From Trebonia sp963759545 (GTDB taxonomy: Bacteria; Actinomycetota; Actinomycetes; Streptosporangiales; Streptosporangiaceae), in the NCBI GenBank assembly GCA_963759545.1, contig CAVXAB010000035.1:143074-207073 (forward strand): a stretch of 64,000 bases of DNA. Reading direction: 5' to 3'. The notes under the pieces were generated by a model. It searched no databases, had not been told where the DNA came from, and was given only the letters and a program-made list of their open reading frames with translations. The position numbers were made by a program, and so were the translations under genes. Shown here in pieces: positions 44,093 through 53,030 of the stretch; the first letter of the stretch is position 1, and every line of letters begins with the position of its first letter.

Positions 44093-44983
44093 GTGATCTA
44101 TCAGGACCCGCTTGCCTATCTGCTCGGCCTGGAGGGCATCGCGCTGCTTGACGCCTGGGCCGGCGACCACGACCGCGCATTTACCGACGCTCGGCTGGCC
44201 GAGATCCGGCGGCTGCTTGATGACGAGAAGCTGCGCGGCCGCGGGGTGCTCGTCGAGCGCGTCAGCGCCGTCACCGCCTACGAGCAGGAGTCCGTCGGCT
44301 ATGACGCGGGGGCGGGCGGCGGCCTGTTCGCGGCCGACGAGCCGGTGGTGGCCGAGTGCCTCAGCGGCCGGGAGCCCGGCGTAGCGCTGGACGCCGCCTG
44401 CGGGACCGGCCGTTTCGCCGAGTTCCTCGCCAGGCTCGGGCATCAGGTGATCGGCATTGACAGTTCACCGGACATGCTCGCCCATGCGCGGCGGCGCGTC
44501 CCCGATGGCGAGTTTCACGTCGCTGAGCTGGACCGGCTGCCGCTGCCAGATGATTCGGCGGATGTCATCGTCTGCTCGCTCGCTCTTGTCCACGTGCCCC
44601 GCCTTGAGCCGGTACTGGCCGAGTTTGCCCGCGTGCTGCGTCCCGGCGGGGACCTGGTCATCTCGGACATCCATCATGAGCTTGTCACCCGCGGTTCCGG
44701 GATCAAAGCGCTCGGCCCGGCGGGTGAGCCGTGCATCGCGCCCACCTACCGGCACCGGCTCGGCGATTACCTGCGGGCCGCGCTGAGCCTCGGGCTGCAG
44801 GTGAGGCGGTGTGAGGAGCCGATTGCTACCGGGACGGGCGGATCACTGCCCGTGCCTGCGACAGAGATCGGCGACTGGCGGTACTGGCCGTGGTCGCTGA
44901 TGGGCTACCTCCCGTCGGCGATGCACGCTGCTGGTGATTGCCGCTCGCTGGTCATCTGGCACTTCCAGCTACCGGCCGCCTGA
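44093..44983 (+). CDS. class I SAM-dependent methyltransferase
   Basis: A ~296-residue methyltransferase of the UbiE-like type. N-terminal segment YQDPLAYLLGLEGIALLDAWAG, then motif I LDAACGTGRFAEFLARLGHQVIGIDSSPDMLAHAR, motif IV VIVCSLALVHVPRLEPVL, and motif V LRPGGDLVISDIHHELVTR. The N-terminal region is typical of a subgroup with a C-terminal lid; the substrate is unknown. GTG 44093 was chosen, with a GTG at 44054 possible. Its 3' end overlaps the metallophosphoesterase frame by 79 bases. Confidence 0.85.
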   Translation: MIYQDPLAYLLGLEGIALLDAWAGDHDRAFTDARLAEIRRLLDDEKLRGRGVLVERVSAVTAYEQESVGYDAGAGGGLFAADEPVVAECLSGREPGVALDAACGTGRFAEFLARLGHQVIGIDSSPDMLAHARRRVPDGEFHVAELDRLPLPDDSADVIVCSLALVHVPRLEPVLAEFARVLRPGGDLVISDIHHELVTRGSGIKALGPAGEPCIAPTYRHRLGDYLRAALSLGLQVRRCEEPIATGTGGSLPVPATEIGDWRYWPWSLMGYLPSAMHAAGDCRSLVIWHFQLPAA

Positions 44984-46494
44984 GCGGGTGGGCGGGTGGG
45001 CGCAGCGCACGCAGTCGTTCGGGATAATGCTTTTCTGCTGCCCGGCGCCCGCGCGGCGTCGCGGAGGGCGACGGTTGCGGCCTGCAGCCGGTGGCGCTGG
45101 GCCACGAGCTTGGCGGCGGACTCCGACAGCGTCGCCCACGGCGGCGCCGCCGGGTCGATCCGCGACGCCAGTTCGGAGTGCCAGGCGGATGGCTGGCCGC
45201 CGGCCGGCGGCAGGAGCTGGACCGGGACGGGAGCCGATCCGGGGCTTTGCCGGTAGAACTGCAGCGAGGCGGCGTCCAGTTCCTCGTTGACCAATACCGC
45301 CACGCCCGCCTGGACGGGGGCGGGCGTCGCCGTGTCCACGACCCATCCTCCGGTGTTGGCGATGGAAACCGGGGACGGGAAGCCGGGCACGGACCACTGG
45401 TCGACGAACGGCTTGTGGGTGTGCCCGTACACGAACGTGACTTCCTCAGGAACCTGCCCGAGCTGCTGCCGCAGCTGACCGCGGACCGGCCCCTCCAGGT
45501 AATCCCTGAGCCCGGTCTGGCCCGCGGCGGTCAGGGTCACCGAGGGCGTGCCGCGCTCGCTCGTGGCCACCTTCAGCACCTCGCGCCGGAGCACCGCGTT
45601 CAGCGCCCACCGCTCGGGCCTGCGCAGCCACCCAGGTGCCTTGGCCGTCATCGCCGCGACCAGGTTCGACACGAGGATGTCGATGTCCTGTTCGCTGGTC
45701 AGGTCCGCGTAGATCAGGCCCATGTCCGTGCCCACCTGGCCGGAGCGGCCGAGCGTGGACCAGAAGAAGTCGATCCAGGCGAAGTTCTCCTGCTCGAGGC
45801 GGTCGATGTCCTCGAACGCCGCCAGCTGCTGACCGGGGTAGAGGATGTTCCGTAGCTGCGACATCAGCGTGTAGATGGACTCGGTGAAGTGCCCGTGGCT
45901 CACGACGAGGCAGCGCCGCCCGTCGGGAGTCCGCAGCGCGAGGTTCGGGTAGGAGACCTCGACCTGGACTCCCGAGCCGCCTGCCTGGCTCCGGGCGAGT
46001 CCGGTCAGCAGGGTGGAGCTGGCGACGGGGTGCTCCGCCGCGGGCACCAGCTTGGTGGTGTGCCAGGCGCCGACCAGTTCGGCGTCGGCGGGCTGGCCGC
46101 AGACGTAGGTCACGTACTGGTTCTCCCGCGTGATCTCCCACTCGTGATGGTCGTGGTTGCCTGGCACGTAGTGGACGACCGGGTCGAACGCGGGCGGGCC
46201 GTCGCCGAAGGCCAGGTGCGCGAAGAGGCGGAACACCATGGCGCACACCTCATCGAGCGACAAGGCCAGGTCCAGGATGTCTCCCGCGAGGATGAGGGTC
46301 GGCGGCCTGTCCTGGCCGCGGGTGAGCTCGCGGACGCCGTCGATCAGGCCGCTGAGCAACGGGCTCGGCCGCTGCGGGTCGGCGGAGAATCCGGTGCTTT
46401 CCGCGGTCGCGGGCCGCTCGCTGAGCGCGGTCAGCACGCTGTTCTCTGCGCCGAAGTGCAGGTCGGACAGGATGACGTAGCGGATATCAGTCAT
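44905..46494 (-). CDS. metallophosphoesterase family protein
   Basis: A calcineurin-type phosphoesterase with the full metal set: ILSDLHFG (Asp11/His13), LILAGDILDLAL (Asp), VPGNHDHHEW (Asn-His), VVSHGHFTE and FVYGHTHKPF (His-x-His). It is longer than single-domain members, with a helical insertion around AAFEDIDRLEQENFAWIDFF. Substrate unknown. The family fold ends near residue 490; the last ~35 residues overlap the methyltransferase on the other strand and look random, so the native stop may have been lost. ATG 46494. Confidence 0.87.
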   Translation of the reverse strand: MTDIRYVILSDLHFGAENSVLTALSERPATAESTGFSADPQRPSPLLSGLIDGVRELTRGQDRPPTLILAGDILDLALSLDEVCAMVFRLFAHLAFGDGPPAFDPVVHYVPGNHDHHEWEITRENQYVTYVCGQPADAELVGAWHTTKLVPAAEHPVASSTLLTGLARSQAGGSGVQVEVSYPNLALRTPDGRRCLVVSHGHFTESIYTLMSQLRNILYPGQQLAAFEDIDRLEQENFAWIDFFWSTLGRSGQVGTDMGLIYADLTSEQDIDILVSNLVAAMTAKAPGWLRRPERWALNAVLRREVLKVATSERGTPSVTLTAAGQTGLRDYLEGPVRGQLRQQLGQVPEEVTFVYGHTHKPFVDQWSVPGFPSPVSIANTGGWVVDTATPAPVQAGVAVLVNEELDAASLQFYRQSPGSAPVPVQLLPPAGGQPSAWHSELASRIDPAAPPWATLSESAAKLVAQRHRLQAATVALRDAARAPGSRKALSRTTACAAPTRPPAQAAGSWKCQMTSERQSPAACIADGR

Positions 46495-46545
46495 GACGCC
46501 CCCGTTCCTCCTGGCGTTGCGGGCTGGCCGCCGCGCCGGGCCGAT

Positions 46546-47397
46546 TTACCGAATACCGGACACGGCCAGTTCCCTGACCCGTGTCCATGCCGCCAGGCCC
46601 AGGGCCACGACGGCGGCCAGTTCCACCGCGGTGACGACCGTGAGGGCGACACCCAGCGCGGTCAGCGTGCCGAAGGCCAGGCCGGCCACGATCGCGGCGG
46701 CGAGGAACGATATCGCCAGCAGCGCCAGGCCGGCGAGGATGGGGGGAACCGGGCGGGAGCTCAGCATCTTCCGTGACCGGGCGGCAGTCACCGCCCAGGC
46801 GAGGGCCGCTATTCCGGCCGCCTCGAGCAGGCCCGCCGCGATACCAGCGCCCGCGCTGCTGGCGGCCGAGGTAATGCCGTAGCCGATGGCCAGCGCGAAC
46901 AAGCCGATGGCAGCGGCCAGCCACAGGTCCGCCTGGTGCCGGCGGTCACCTTGGACCGTGCTGTGCACCGCCTGTGCGGGCCCTTGCTCGGTTAGGGACA
47001 AACGGGCCGCGCGGCTCAGTACGAGCAGCGCCCACACCCCGATGCCGACCGCGCCGGTCACCGCGGCCGCGGCGCTCGACCCGTTCGACGCGGCCAAGGC
47101 GGCCATGGCGATCATGAGCAGGAGGGTGCCAAGCGCCGCGGCGGCGATCTCCGCGCCCGCTATCCACTCGCTGCGCACTATCGCTTCCCAGCCCGCGAAG
47201 CACACCGCGGCAAGCAGGCACGCCCAGGCCACGAACTGCAGCCAGCGCCCGGCCTGCGCCAGGTCACCCGACGCACCCGAGTTGGCGGACGCCAGGGTCG
47301 CGTCAGAAGCAAGCAGGAACCCGGTGCCGAGCACGAACACCACGGCGCCCGCCACGATGAGGGCCGTCGGTGTGAGGGACTTGATGATGCGTTCCAA
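46546..47397 (-). CDS. multi-span membrane protein of unknown function
   Basis: About 283 residues with some eight Ala/Leu/Val-rich helices, no charged loops of note and no recognised motif. The start is not clear. A TTG at 47397 has GAGGAG six bases upstream and is preferred; GTG 47451 or ATG 47436 give 13-18 more residues. It is on the same strand as the metallophosphoesterase with 51 bases between, so they may be cotranscribed. Confidence 0.6.
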   Translation of the reverse strand: MERIIKSLTPTALIVAGAVVFVLGTGFLLASDATLASANSGASGDLAQAGRWLQFVAWACLLAAVCFAGWEAIVRSEWIAGAEIAAAALGTLLLMIAMAALAASNGSSAAAAVTGAVGIGVWALLVLSRAARLSLTEQGPAQAVHSTVQGDRRHQADLWLAAAIGLFALAIGYGITSAASSAGAGIAAGLLEAAGIAALAWAVTAARSRKMLSSRPVPPILAGLALLAISFLAAAIVAGLAFGTLTALGVALTVVTAVELAAVVALGLAAWTRVRELAVSGIR

Positions 47398-47526
47398 GAC
47401 TTTCTCCTCGTCGCATGCTCCCCCACGCGCGGGCATAACAAAGACTGCCACCTGTTTAGCCGCTATCCAACCGTTTTGCCAGGGAACATGGAAAAGGTCA
47501 CGAATACGCGGACCGCGCGGCGGTCG

Positions 47527-48309
47527 TTACTGCCCGGACTTGGTGGCGAACCCCATGTAGGAGACAGCCGTGCTGCTTACCTGGCCCACGTTCAGTCGCC
47601 TGCTGAGTTCCCCGTAAGTGATTCGCCCCCGCCTGGCGCTGATAAAGCCAAGCAGAGTCGCGCGGGGCTTCGCGCGGGACCCGAGGCCGGTCATCTCGCC
47701 GGGGACGAGCCCGTGGCGCTCTAGGATGCCGGCCAGCTCAGCGGGCTTGATGAACATGTCCCAGTCGTGCAGCGCCACGTCGGTAAGGCGGGTCAGCCGC
47801 CACTGCTGCATGACCTTGATCGCGATCAGCCTGCTCGCCAGGGTGCGGTTGATGGTGTCGAACAGGTACAGGCCGCCGGGCTCGAGCACCCGGGCCGTCT
47901 CACTGATGACGCGGTCCGGGTCGGCCACGTGCTCAAGCACGTCACAGCAGCAGACCACGCCGAAGGCGGCATGCGGGACGGGCAGTTCCTCCCCGGTCCC
48001 GACGCGGTAGTCGATGCGCAGCCCGCGTCCGGCCGCGTGGGCGCGCGCCGTGGCGATCGACGCTGCCGACGGGTCGACCCCGGTTACCCGGTAGCCGAGG
48101 GCCGCGAACTCCTCCGCCAGGAACCCGCCGCCGCAGCCGATGTCCAGCACCCGCAGCCCGGCAGCCCCGGCACCGAACTGCCGGGCGAGCACGTCACGGA
48201 AATAGGCGAGCCGGCCAGGGGTGAAGCTGCCGTGCAGGAGGTTAAGCGGGCTCGTTTCATCCCACCAGGACCGGCCCAGCCGCTCGTACACGTCGTTGTC
48301 GACGGGCAT
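47527..48309 (-). CDS. UbiG-like SAM-dependent methyltransferase
   Basis: A 260-residue methyltransferase that resembles 3-demethylubiquinone/UbiG-type O-methyltransferases: YERLGRSWWDETSPLNLLHGS at the start (family signature W-x6-L), motif I VLDIGCGGGFLAEEFAALGYRVTGVDPS, VVCCCDVLEHVADPDRVI and LEPGGLYLFDTINRT. UbiG itself makes ubiquinone, which actinomycetes lack, so this one probably acts on another quinol or polyketide. Complete, ATG 48309. Confidence 0.85.
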   Translation of the reverse strand: MPVDNDVYERLGRSWWDETSPLNLLHGSFTPGRLAYFRDVLARQFGAGAAGLRVLDIGCGGGFLAEEFAALGYRVTGVDPSAASIATARAHAAGRGLRIDYRVGTGEELPVPHAAFGVVCCCDVLEHVADPDRVISETARVLEPGGLYLFDTINRTLASRLIAIKVMQQWRLTRLTDVALHDWDMFIKPAELAGILERHGLVPGEMTGLGSRAKPRATLLGFISARRGRITYGELSRRLNVGQVSSTAVSYMGFATKSGQ

Positions 48310-48444
48310 CTACGCACCCCCGCAGCTCACTGTCAGAACGCTACCCGGCCCAGGCCAAAAGCAGCTCGCAGAACTCATCAGCTTCCAGGTGTCGAGAATG
48401 CGGTGCTGGCTCCGTCCCAGGACAAGAGAACGACAACGGAAGGG

Positions 48445-48948
48445 ATGACCGTGCAACCGAACGAGATCACCGAGGTGCTGAACCGGCCGATCAGCCAGGA
48501 ACTGCTGGCCCGCGACCTGGCCCGCTTGGCCTACGTCGCCAAGGACGGCAGCCCGCGCAACGTCCCGATCGCGTTCACCTGGAACGGCTCGGAGATCGTC
48601 ATGTGCACCGCGAAGAACGCACCGAAGCTCCCGTCCCTGCGCGAGAACCCGGCGGTTGCCCTGACGATCGACACCGAGGTGCACCCGCCCAAGATCTTGC
48701 TCATTCGCGGCCGGGCCGAGCTGGACGTCGTCGATGGCATCCCGGAGGAGTACCTGCGGGCGACCAGCACCTACACGATGACGCCCGAGCAACGAGTCGA
48801 GTGGGAGGCCGAAGTCCGCTCGCTCTACGACGGCATGGTCCGGATCGTCGTGACCCCGACGTGGGCGAAGCTGATCGACTTCGAGACGACCCTGCCGAGC
48901 GCGATCGAGGAGCTGGTCCGGCGGCGTGCCCTTCGCGCCTCAGCGTGA
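48445..48948 (+). CDS. pyridoxamine 5'-phosphate oxidase-family protein
   Basis: A 167-residue split-barrel protein: EVLNRPISQELLARDLARLAYVAKDGSPRNVPIAFTWNGSEIVMCTAKNAPKLPSLRENPAVALTID in outline, with the PRNVPIAF strand and the KLPSLRENP turn typical of PPOX/F420-binding proteins. ATG 48445 follows GGAAGGG. It stands 40 bases ahead of a YCII gene and an ECF42 sigma gene, which often cotranscribe small proteins of this type. Confidence 0.85.
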   Translation: MTVQPNEITEVLNRPISQELLARDLARLAYVAKDGSPRNVPIAFTWNGSEIVMCTAKNAPKLPSLRENPAVALTIDTEVHPPKILLIRGRAELDVVDGIPEEYLRATSTYTMTPEQRVEWEAEVRSLYDGMVRIVVTPTWAKLIDFETTLPSAIEELVRRRALRASA

Positions 48949-48988
48949 ACACCGCCACAATAGGCCCCAACGCATCAAGGAGAAGACG

Positions 48989-49396
48989 ATGGCCAAGTAC
49001 CTGCTACTCAAGCACTACCGGGGCGCGCCGCCCTCGGTCAACAACGTGCCGATGGACCAGTGGACGCCGGAGGAGTTCTCGGCCCACGTGCGGTACATGC
49101 AGGAGTTCGCCGCCCGGCTCGAGGGCACGGGCGAATTCGTCGGTGAGCAGGCGCTTTCCCCGGAGGGCACGTTCGTCCGTTACGACGGCGAGGGACGGCC
49201 ACCGGTCACCGACGGCCCGTTCGCGGAGACCAAGGACCTGATCGCCGGCTGGATGGTGATCGACGTCGAGACCTACGAGCGGGCGCTCGAGCTGGCCGGC
49301 GAGCTGTCCGCGGCTCCAGGCGCGGGCGGGAAGCCGATCCACGAGTGGCTCGAAATACGCCCGTCCCTGGGCGTGCTCCCGACCATCATGGAGTGA
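48989..49396 (+). CDS. YCII (DGPF)-domain protein
   Basis: A 135-residue YCII-fold protein: MAKYLLLKHYRG, LSPEGTFVRYDGEGRPPVTDGPFAETKDL with the diagnostic DGPFAETK, and GKPIHEWLEIRPSL. Partner of the ECF42 sigma factor that starts six bases after its stop. ATG 48989 follows AAGGAGAAG. The relationship to the first YCII gene (42769) is by family only; sequences outside the DGPF motif differ. Confidence 0.92.
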   Translation: MAKYLLLKHYRGAPPSVNNVPMDQWTPEEFSAHVRYMQEFAARLEGTGEFVGEQALSPEGTFVRYDGEGRPPVTDGPFAETKDLIAGWMVIDVETYERALELAGELSAAPGAGGKPIHEWLEIRPSLGVLPTIME

Positions 49397-49402
49397 CACG
49401 CG

Positions 49403-50548
49403 GTGGACGAGGCCCTGCTGCGGGCCGTCACCCCCACCGTGATCGGGATCCTCGTCCGTCGCGGAGCCGACTTCGCGGCGGCCGAGGATGCCGTGCAGGA
49501 CGCCCTGATCGAGGCCGTCCGCGTGTGGCCGGACGACCCGCCGCGGGACCCCGAGGGCTGGCTGGTCACGGTTGCCTGGCGTAAGTTCCTCGACGCCGCC
49601 CGCGCCGATACCTCCAGGCGGCACCGCGAGGTACGCGCCGAGGGCGAGCCCGTCTCCGGCCCGGGCGAGGCGATGGACGACACGCTCCGGCTGTACTTCC
49701 TGTGCGCGCACCCGTCCCTGGCCCCGGCCTCGGCCGTCGCGCTCACGCTGCGCGCGGTCGGCGGCCTGACCACGCGGCAGATCGCGCAGGCCTACCTCGT
49801 GCCTGAGGCGACCATGGCCCAGCGGATCAGCCGGGCCAAGCGGACCGTGTCAGCCGTCCGGTTCAACCAGCCCGGTGACGTCGCCACGGTGCTGCGCGTG
49901 CTCTACCTGGTCTTCAACGAGGGCTACTCCGGCGACGTCGACCTCGCCGCCGAGGCGATCCGGCTCACTCGCCAGCTGGCGGCCAAGATTAGCCATGAGG
50001 AGGTCGCGGGCCTGCTCGCGCTCATGCTGCTCCACCACGCGCGGCGCCCGGCACGGACCGGCCCCGACGGCAGGCTCGTGCCCCTCGCCGAGCAGGACCG
50101 CAGCCGGTGGAACACCCGCCTGATCGGCGAGGGCGTCGACGTGCTCCAGGCAGCCCTGACCCGCGACCGCCTGGGCGAGTTCCAGGCCCAGGCCGCCATC
50201 GCCGCGCTCCACGCCGACGCCAGGACGGCCGCGGAGACCGACTGGACGCAGATCGTCGAGTGGTACGACGAACTGGTGCGCCTCACCGGCAATCCGGTGG
50301 CCCGCCTCAACCGGGCCGTCGCGGTCGGCGAGGCCGACGGCCCGCGGGCCGGCCTGGCCGCCCTGGCGGGGCTCGACCCGGCCCTGCCCCGCTACGCCGC
50401 CGTCGCCGCCTACCTGCACGAGCGCGACGGTGACCAGGTCACCGCGGCACGGCTCTACGCCGAAGCCGCCCGGTCAGCGTCCAACCTCCCCGAACGCGAC
50501 CACCTCACCCGGCAGGCCGCGCGGCTCAACGCGCGGCTGCGCGGTTGA
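49403..50548 (+). CDS. ECF42-group RNA polymerase sigma factor
   Basis: A 381-residue ECF42 sigma factor like that at 41357 but on the plus strand. Region 2 includes RRGADFAAAEDAVQDALIEAVRVW and region 4 LTTRQIAQAYLVPEATMAQRISRAKRTV; the C-terminal domain has VLYLVFNEGYSG, LLALMLLHHARRPART, and RWNTRLIGEG. GTG 49403, six bases after the YCII gene. The two ECF42 modules share the same family architecture but have opposite orientation of sigma and YCII genes. Confidence 0.92.
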   Translation: MDEALLRAVTPTVIGILVRRGADFAAAEDAVQDALIEAVRVWPDDPPRDPEGWLVTVAWRKFLDAARADTSRRHREVRAEGEPVSGPGEAMDDTLRLYFLCAHPSLAPASAVALTLRAVGGLTTRQIAQAYLVPEATMAQRISRAKRTVSAVRFNQPGDVATVLRVLYLVFNEGYSGDVDLAAEAIRLTRQLAAKISHEEVAGLLALMLLHHARRPARTGPDGRLVPLAEQDRSRWNTRLIGEGVDVLQAALTRDRLGEFQAQAAIAALHADARTAAETDWTQIVEWYDELVRLTGNPVARLNRAVAVGEADGPRAGLAALAGLDPALPRYAAVAAYLHERDGDQVTAARLYAEAARSASNLPERDHLTRQAARLNARLRG

Positions 50549-50552
50549 GCGC

Positions 50553-51011
50553 CTATCGCCGGCCGGCGATGGAGCGCGTCAGGTCGAGCGCGGTCCGGTT
50601 GAACTCGCCCTGGATCGCGATGTAGGCCTGCAACTGCTCGTCCGCGTACCGGGCGGCGGTGGTCTCGAACCCGGCCGCCACCTCGGCGAAGACGGCGCCG
50701 ACGGCCGCCTCGTGGCGCCCGGTGGAACGGACGTGCACCTTGCGGCGGTCCTCGGTGCCGCGGACGCGCTCGATGAACCCGGCGCGTTCCAGCCGGTCAA
50801 GCACGGAGGTAACCGCGGACGCGGACAGGCCAGTCGCCTCGGCCAGCCGCCCCGCGGTCAGGTCTGGCTCGTCGCGCGCCAGGTCCAGGCACTTGATGTC
50901 GCTCGGTCCGAGCCCGAAGCGGTCGGCGACAGCCTGGTGCAGCATGAGGGCGCGGCTGGCGCCCTCGCGCGAGACCTGAGCCAGCTGCGCCAGCAATTCG
51001 TCGCGGTCCAT
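50553..51011 (-). CDS. MarR-family transcriptional regulator
   Basis: A 152-residue MarR repressor: HQAVADRFGLGPSDIKCLDLA, DNA-binding helices TAGRLAEATGLSASAVTSVLDRLERAGFIERVRGTEDRRKVHV (wing with EDRRKVHV). ATG 51011 was chosen because the N-terminal helix MDRDELLAQLAQVSREG begins there; an extended frame upstream is not family-like. Divergent from the FAD monooxygenase, with ATCGAA/TTCGAT palindromes between, so it likely represses that gene. Confidence 0.92.
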   Translation of the reverse strand: MDRDELLAQLAQVSREGASRALMLHQAVADRFGLGPSDIKCLDLARDEPDLTAGRLAEATGLSASAVTSVLDRLERAGFIERVRGTEDRRKVHVRSTGRHEAAVGAVFAEVAAGFETTAARYADEQLQAYIAIQGEFNRTALDLTRSIAGRR

Positions 51012-51040
51012 TGACGTCCGGCCCTCCGCGGAGAGATTAT

Positions 51041-51063
51041 TTCGATGAATCGAAAGATTCGAT
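51041..51063. promoter_or_regulatory. MarR operator (TTCGAT/ATCGAA repeats)
   Basis: TTCGATGAATCGAA at 51041-51054 overlaps ATCGAAAGATTCGAT at 51049-51063, giving two interleaved inverted repeats of the half-site ATCGAA. They lie between the MarR start (51011) and the monooxygenase start (51103) and are a natural site for MarR binding. Confidence 0.65.
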
Positions 51064-51102
51064 CTACCGAAACATTCTACGCCGTCGATAAGGGGGCGCG
51101 CT

Positions 51103-52635
51103 ATGCCACAGCCGTCGATTGTGATCGCCGGAGCGGGCCTGGGCGGACTGTCCACCGCCGTGTTCCTGGGACTGCACGGGGTCGACACGCTCGTCGTGGA
51201 ACGCCACGCGGGCCTGTCCACCCAGCCCAAGGCGCGCGGGCAGATGCCCGCGACCATGGAAGCCCTGGCCGCCGCCGGGCTCGCCGGCCGGTTCGCGGCC
51301 GCCGCCCCGCCCGGGCGCCACGAAATGAAGATCGTCATCGCGGAAAGCGTGACGGGCAAGGCCCGGCACAGCTTCACCGAGGCGATGCCCGACTTCTCGC
51401 GGTTCTCGCCGCAGCGCGACGGCCTGGTGAGCCAGCAGCGGGCCGAGCGCATCCTCGCCGACCGGGCCGCCGAGCTTGGCGTCACCATCCGGTTCAGCAC
51501 CGAGCTGGAGTCCTTCGAGCAGAATCACGACTCAGTCACCGTCCGGCTGCGCGACCGCGCGGCCGGCGAGACCGCCACGATGAGCGCGCGGTACCTGGTC
51601 GCCGCCGACGGGCACAAGGGCACCATCCGCGCCGCCGCCGGAATCGGCGTCCACGGCAGGCAGCGCGGCGCTCCCGCGTCGGCCATGTTCGCGTCCTTCG
51701 ACGCGGACCTGCGGCCCGCTCTCGACGGCGCCGCGGTCGGGCTGTGGCATATCCAGCACGCCGCCCTCCCCCACGGCAACGCCACCGTGTTCACCACCGA
51801 CGACCCTGGCCGCTTCGTGATCGGCGGCGGGTTCAGCGCGGCCGACGCCGAGCCCGGGCGGCTTGCCGAGCACATCAGGACCGCGGCGGGCGTTCCCGAC
51901 CTCGCGGTCCGCAACCTCGACGTCGCCTGGACCAGCAGCGACACCTGGATCACCCGGGTGGCCGACAGTTTCCGCGCCGGGCGGGTCCTGCTCGTCGGCG
52001 ACGCGGCGCACCTGATGCCGCCCACCGGAGGGCAGGGCGGCAACGCGGCGGTGCTCGACGGCTGGCACCTGGCGTGGAAACTCGCCGCCGTGCTGGCTGG
52101 CCGCGCCGGGGACCGCCTGCTCGACAGCCACGACGCCGAGCGGCGACCGTACGCCGACGAACTGGCCGAGCAGCAGTACGCGAACTACGTGCAGCGCATC
52201 GATCCCAGCCTGGCCGACGAGTCCGTGGCGGAGATCATCGATCCGGCACGCGGCCTGTTCGGGTACGTGTGTCCCTCCGGCGCGTTCCTGCCCGAGCCAG
52301 GGCACGCCGACGGCGGACCGTTCGAGGACCCGGCGCACCCGACCGCCCGGCCCGGCGCCCGCGCCCCGCACGCCGTCCTGGCCGACGGGACCTCGACCCG
52401 CGACCTGTTCTGGCGCGGATTCGTGCTGCTCACCGGCGGGCGTGACAGCGACTGGAGACAAGCGGCCGCCGGCCTACTCCCCCAGGTCAGCGTTCACCGC
52501 CTGGACGACGCCGCGCGGGCTCTCTACCGGCTTCCCGCGGGCGGGGCCGCTCTTGTGCGTCCCGACGGCATCATCGCCTGGCGGTCCGGCGATCCTTCGG
52601 CGCTCGTCGCGGCCCTGCACGACATCCTGCACTGA
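51103..52635 (+). CDS. FAD-dependent aromatic monooxygenase (PHBH/UbiH-like)
   Basis: A 510-residue class A flavoprotein hydroxylase. N-terminal Rossmann motif IVIAGAGLGGLSTAVFLGLHG, the DG motif YLVAADGHKGTIR, GD motif VLLVGDAAHLMPPTGGQGGNAAVLDG, and a C-terminal thioredoxin-like domain of the type seen in polyketide and aromatic-antibiotic hydroxylases (PgaE/MhqA/rifampicin monooxygenase class). Consistent with hydroxylation or inactivation of an aromatic compound. Starts at ATG 51103 and is likely repressed by the divergent MarR. Confidence 0.92.
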   Translation: MPQPSIVIAGAGLGGLSTAVFLGLHGVDTLVVERHAGLSTQPKARGQMPATMEALAAAGLAGRFAAAAPPGRHEMKIVIAESVTGKARHSFTEAMPDFSRFSPQRDGLVSQQRAERILADRAAELGVTIRFSTELESFEQNHDSVTVRLRDRAAGETATMSARYLVAADGHKGTIRAAAGIGVHGRQRGAPASAMFASFDADLRPALDGAAVGLWHIQHAALPHGNATVFTTDDPGRFVIGGGFSAADAEPGRLAEHIRTAAGVPDLAVRNLDVAWTSSDTWITRVADSFRAGRVLLVGDAAHLMPPTGGQGGNAAVLDGWHLAWKLAAVLAGRAGDRLLDSHDAERRPYADELAEQQYANYVQRIDPSLADESVAEIIDPARGLFGYVCPSGAFLPEPGHADGGPFEDPAHPTARPGARAPHAVLADGTSTRDLFWRGFVLLTGGRDSDWRQAAAGLLPQVSVHRLDDAARALYRLPAGGAALVRPDGIIAWRSGDPSALVAALHDILH

Positions 52636-52791
52636 CCCGCGCCGGCCGGCACCCGGACACGCCAGCCGCCGGACCGCTTTCCGCCCACTGCCTGACAAGC
52701 CGGGCTGGTGGGCCGCTGACATGAAGCCCGTACCTGGTCCTTGACGGGTGGGCGGCTAGCGCGCGGCGAGCGCTGGCCGTCCGGAAGGCCC

Positions 52792-52934
52792 TGATCGTGG
52801 GTCATTTGCGGGATCCGGTGTCCAGGGAAGGCGGAACGTCCTGTTTCGTCCCGTTATGCCCCGCCTCTCATCGCACCGCCGCGGTGATCGTGGGTCAAAC
52901 ACGGCGAATATCGCCGCAGATGACCCACGATCAC
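52792..52934. repeat. three copies of a TGATCGTGGGTCA motif, two as a hairpin
   Basis: TGATCGTGGGTCAT is at 52792-52805. GTGATCGTGGGTCA at 52884-52897 pairs exactly with 52921-52934 as a 14-bp stem, and the 23-base spacer contains its own small palindrome CGGCGAATATCGCCG (52903-52917). The block lies in the 395-base gene-free stretch 52636-53030 between convergent genes, which otherwise holds nothing I can identify. Confidence 0.7.
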
Positions 52935-53030
52935 AGCGGCAGGCGGCGCGGAGAGGGGATGGAGGGCCGTCCAGGGGCGCCGCAATCCGTGCTGCCTGCC
53001 GATTTCCGTTTCCTGGGTGACAGCTGCCGA

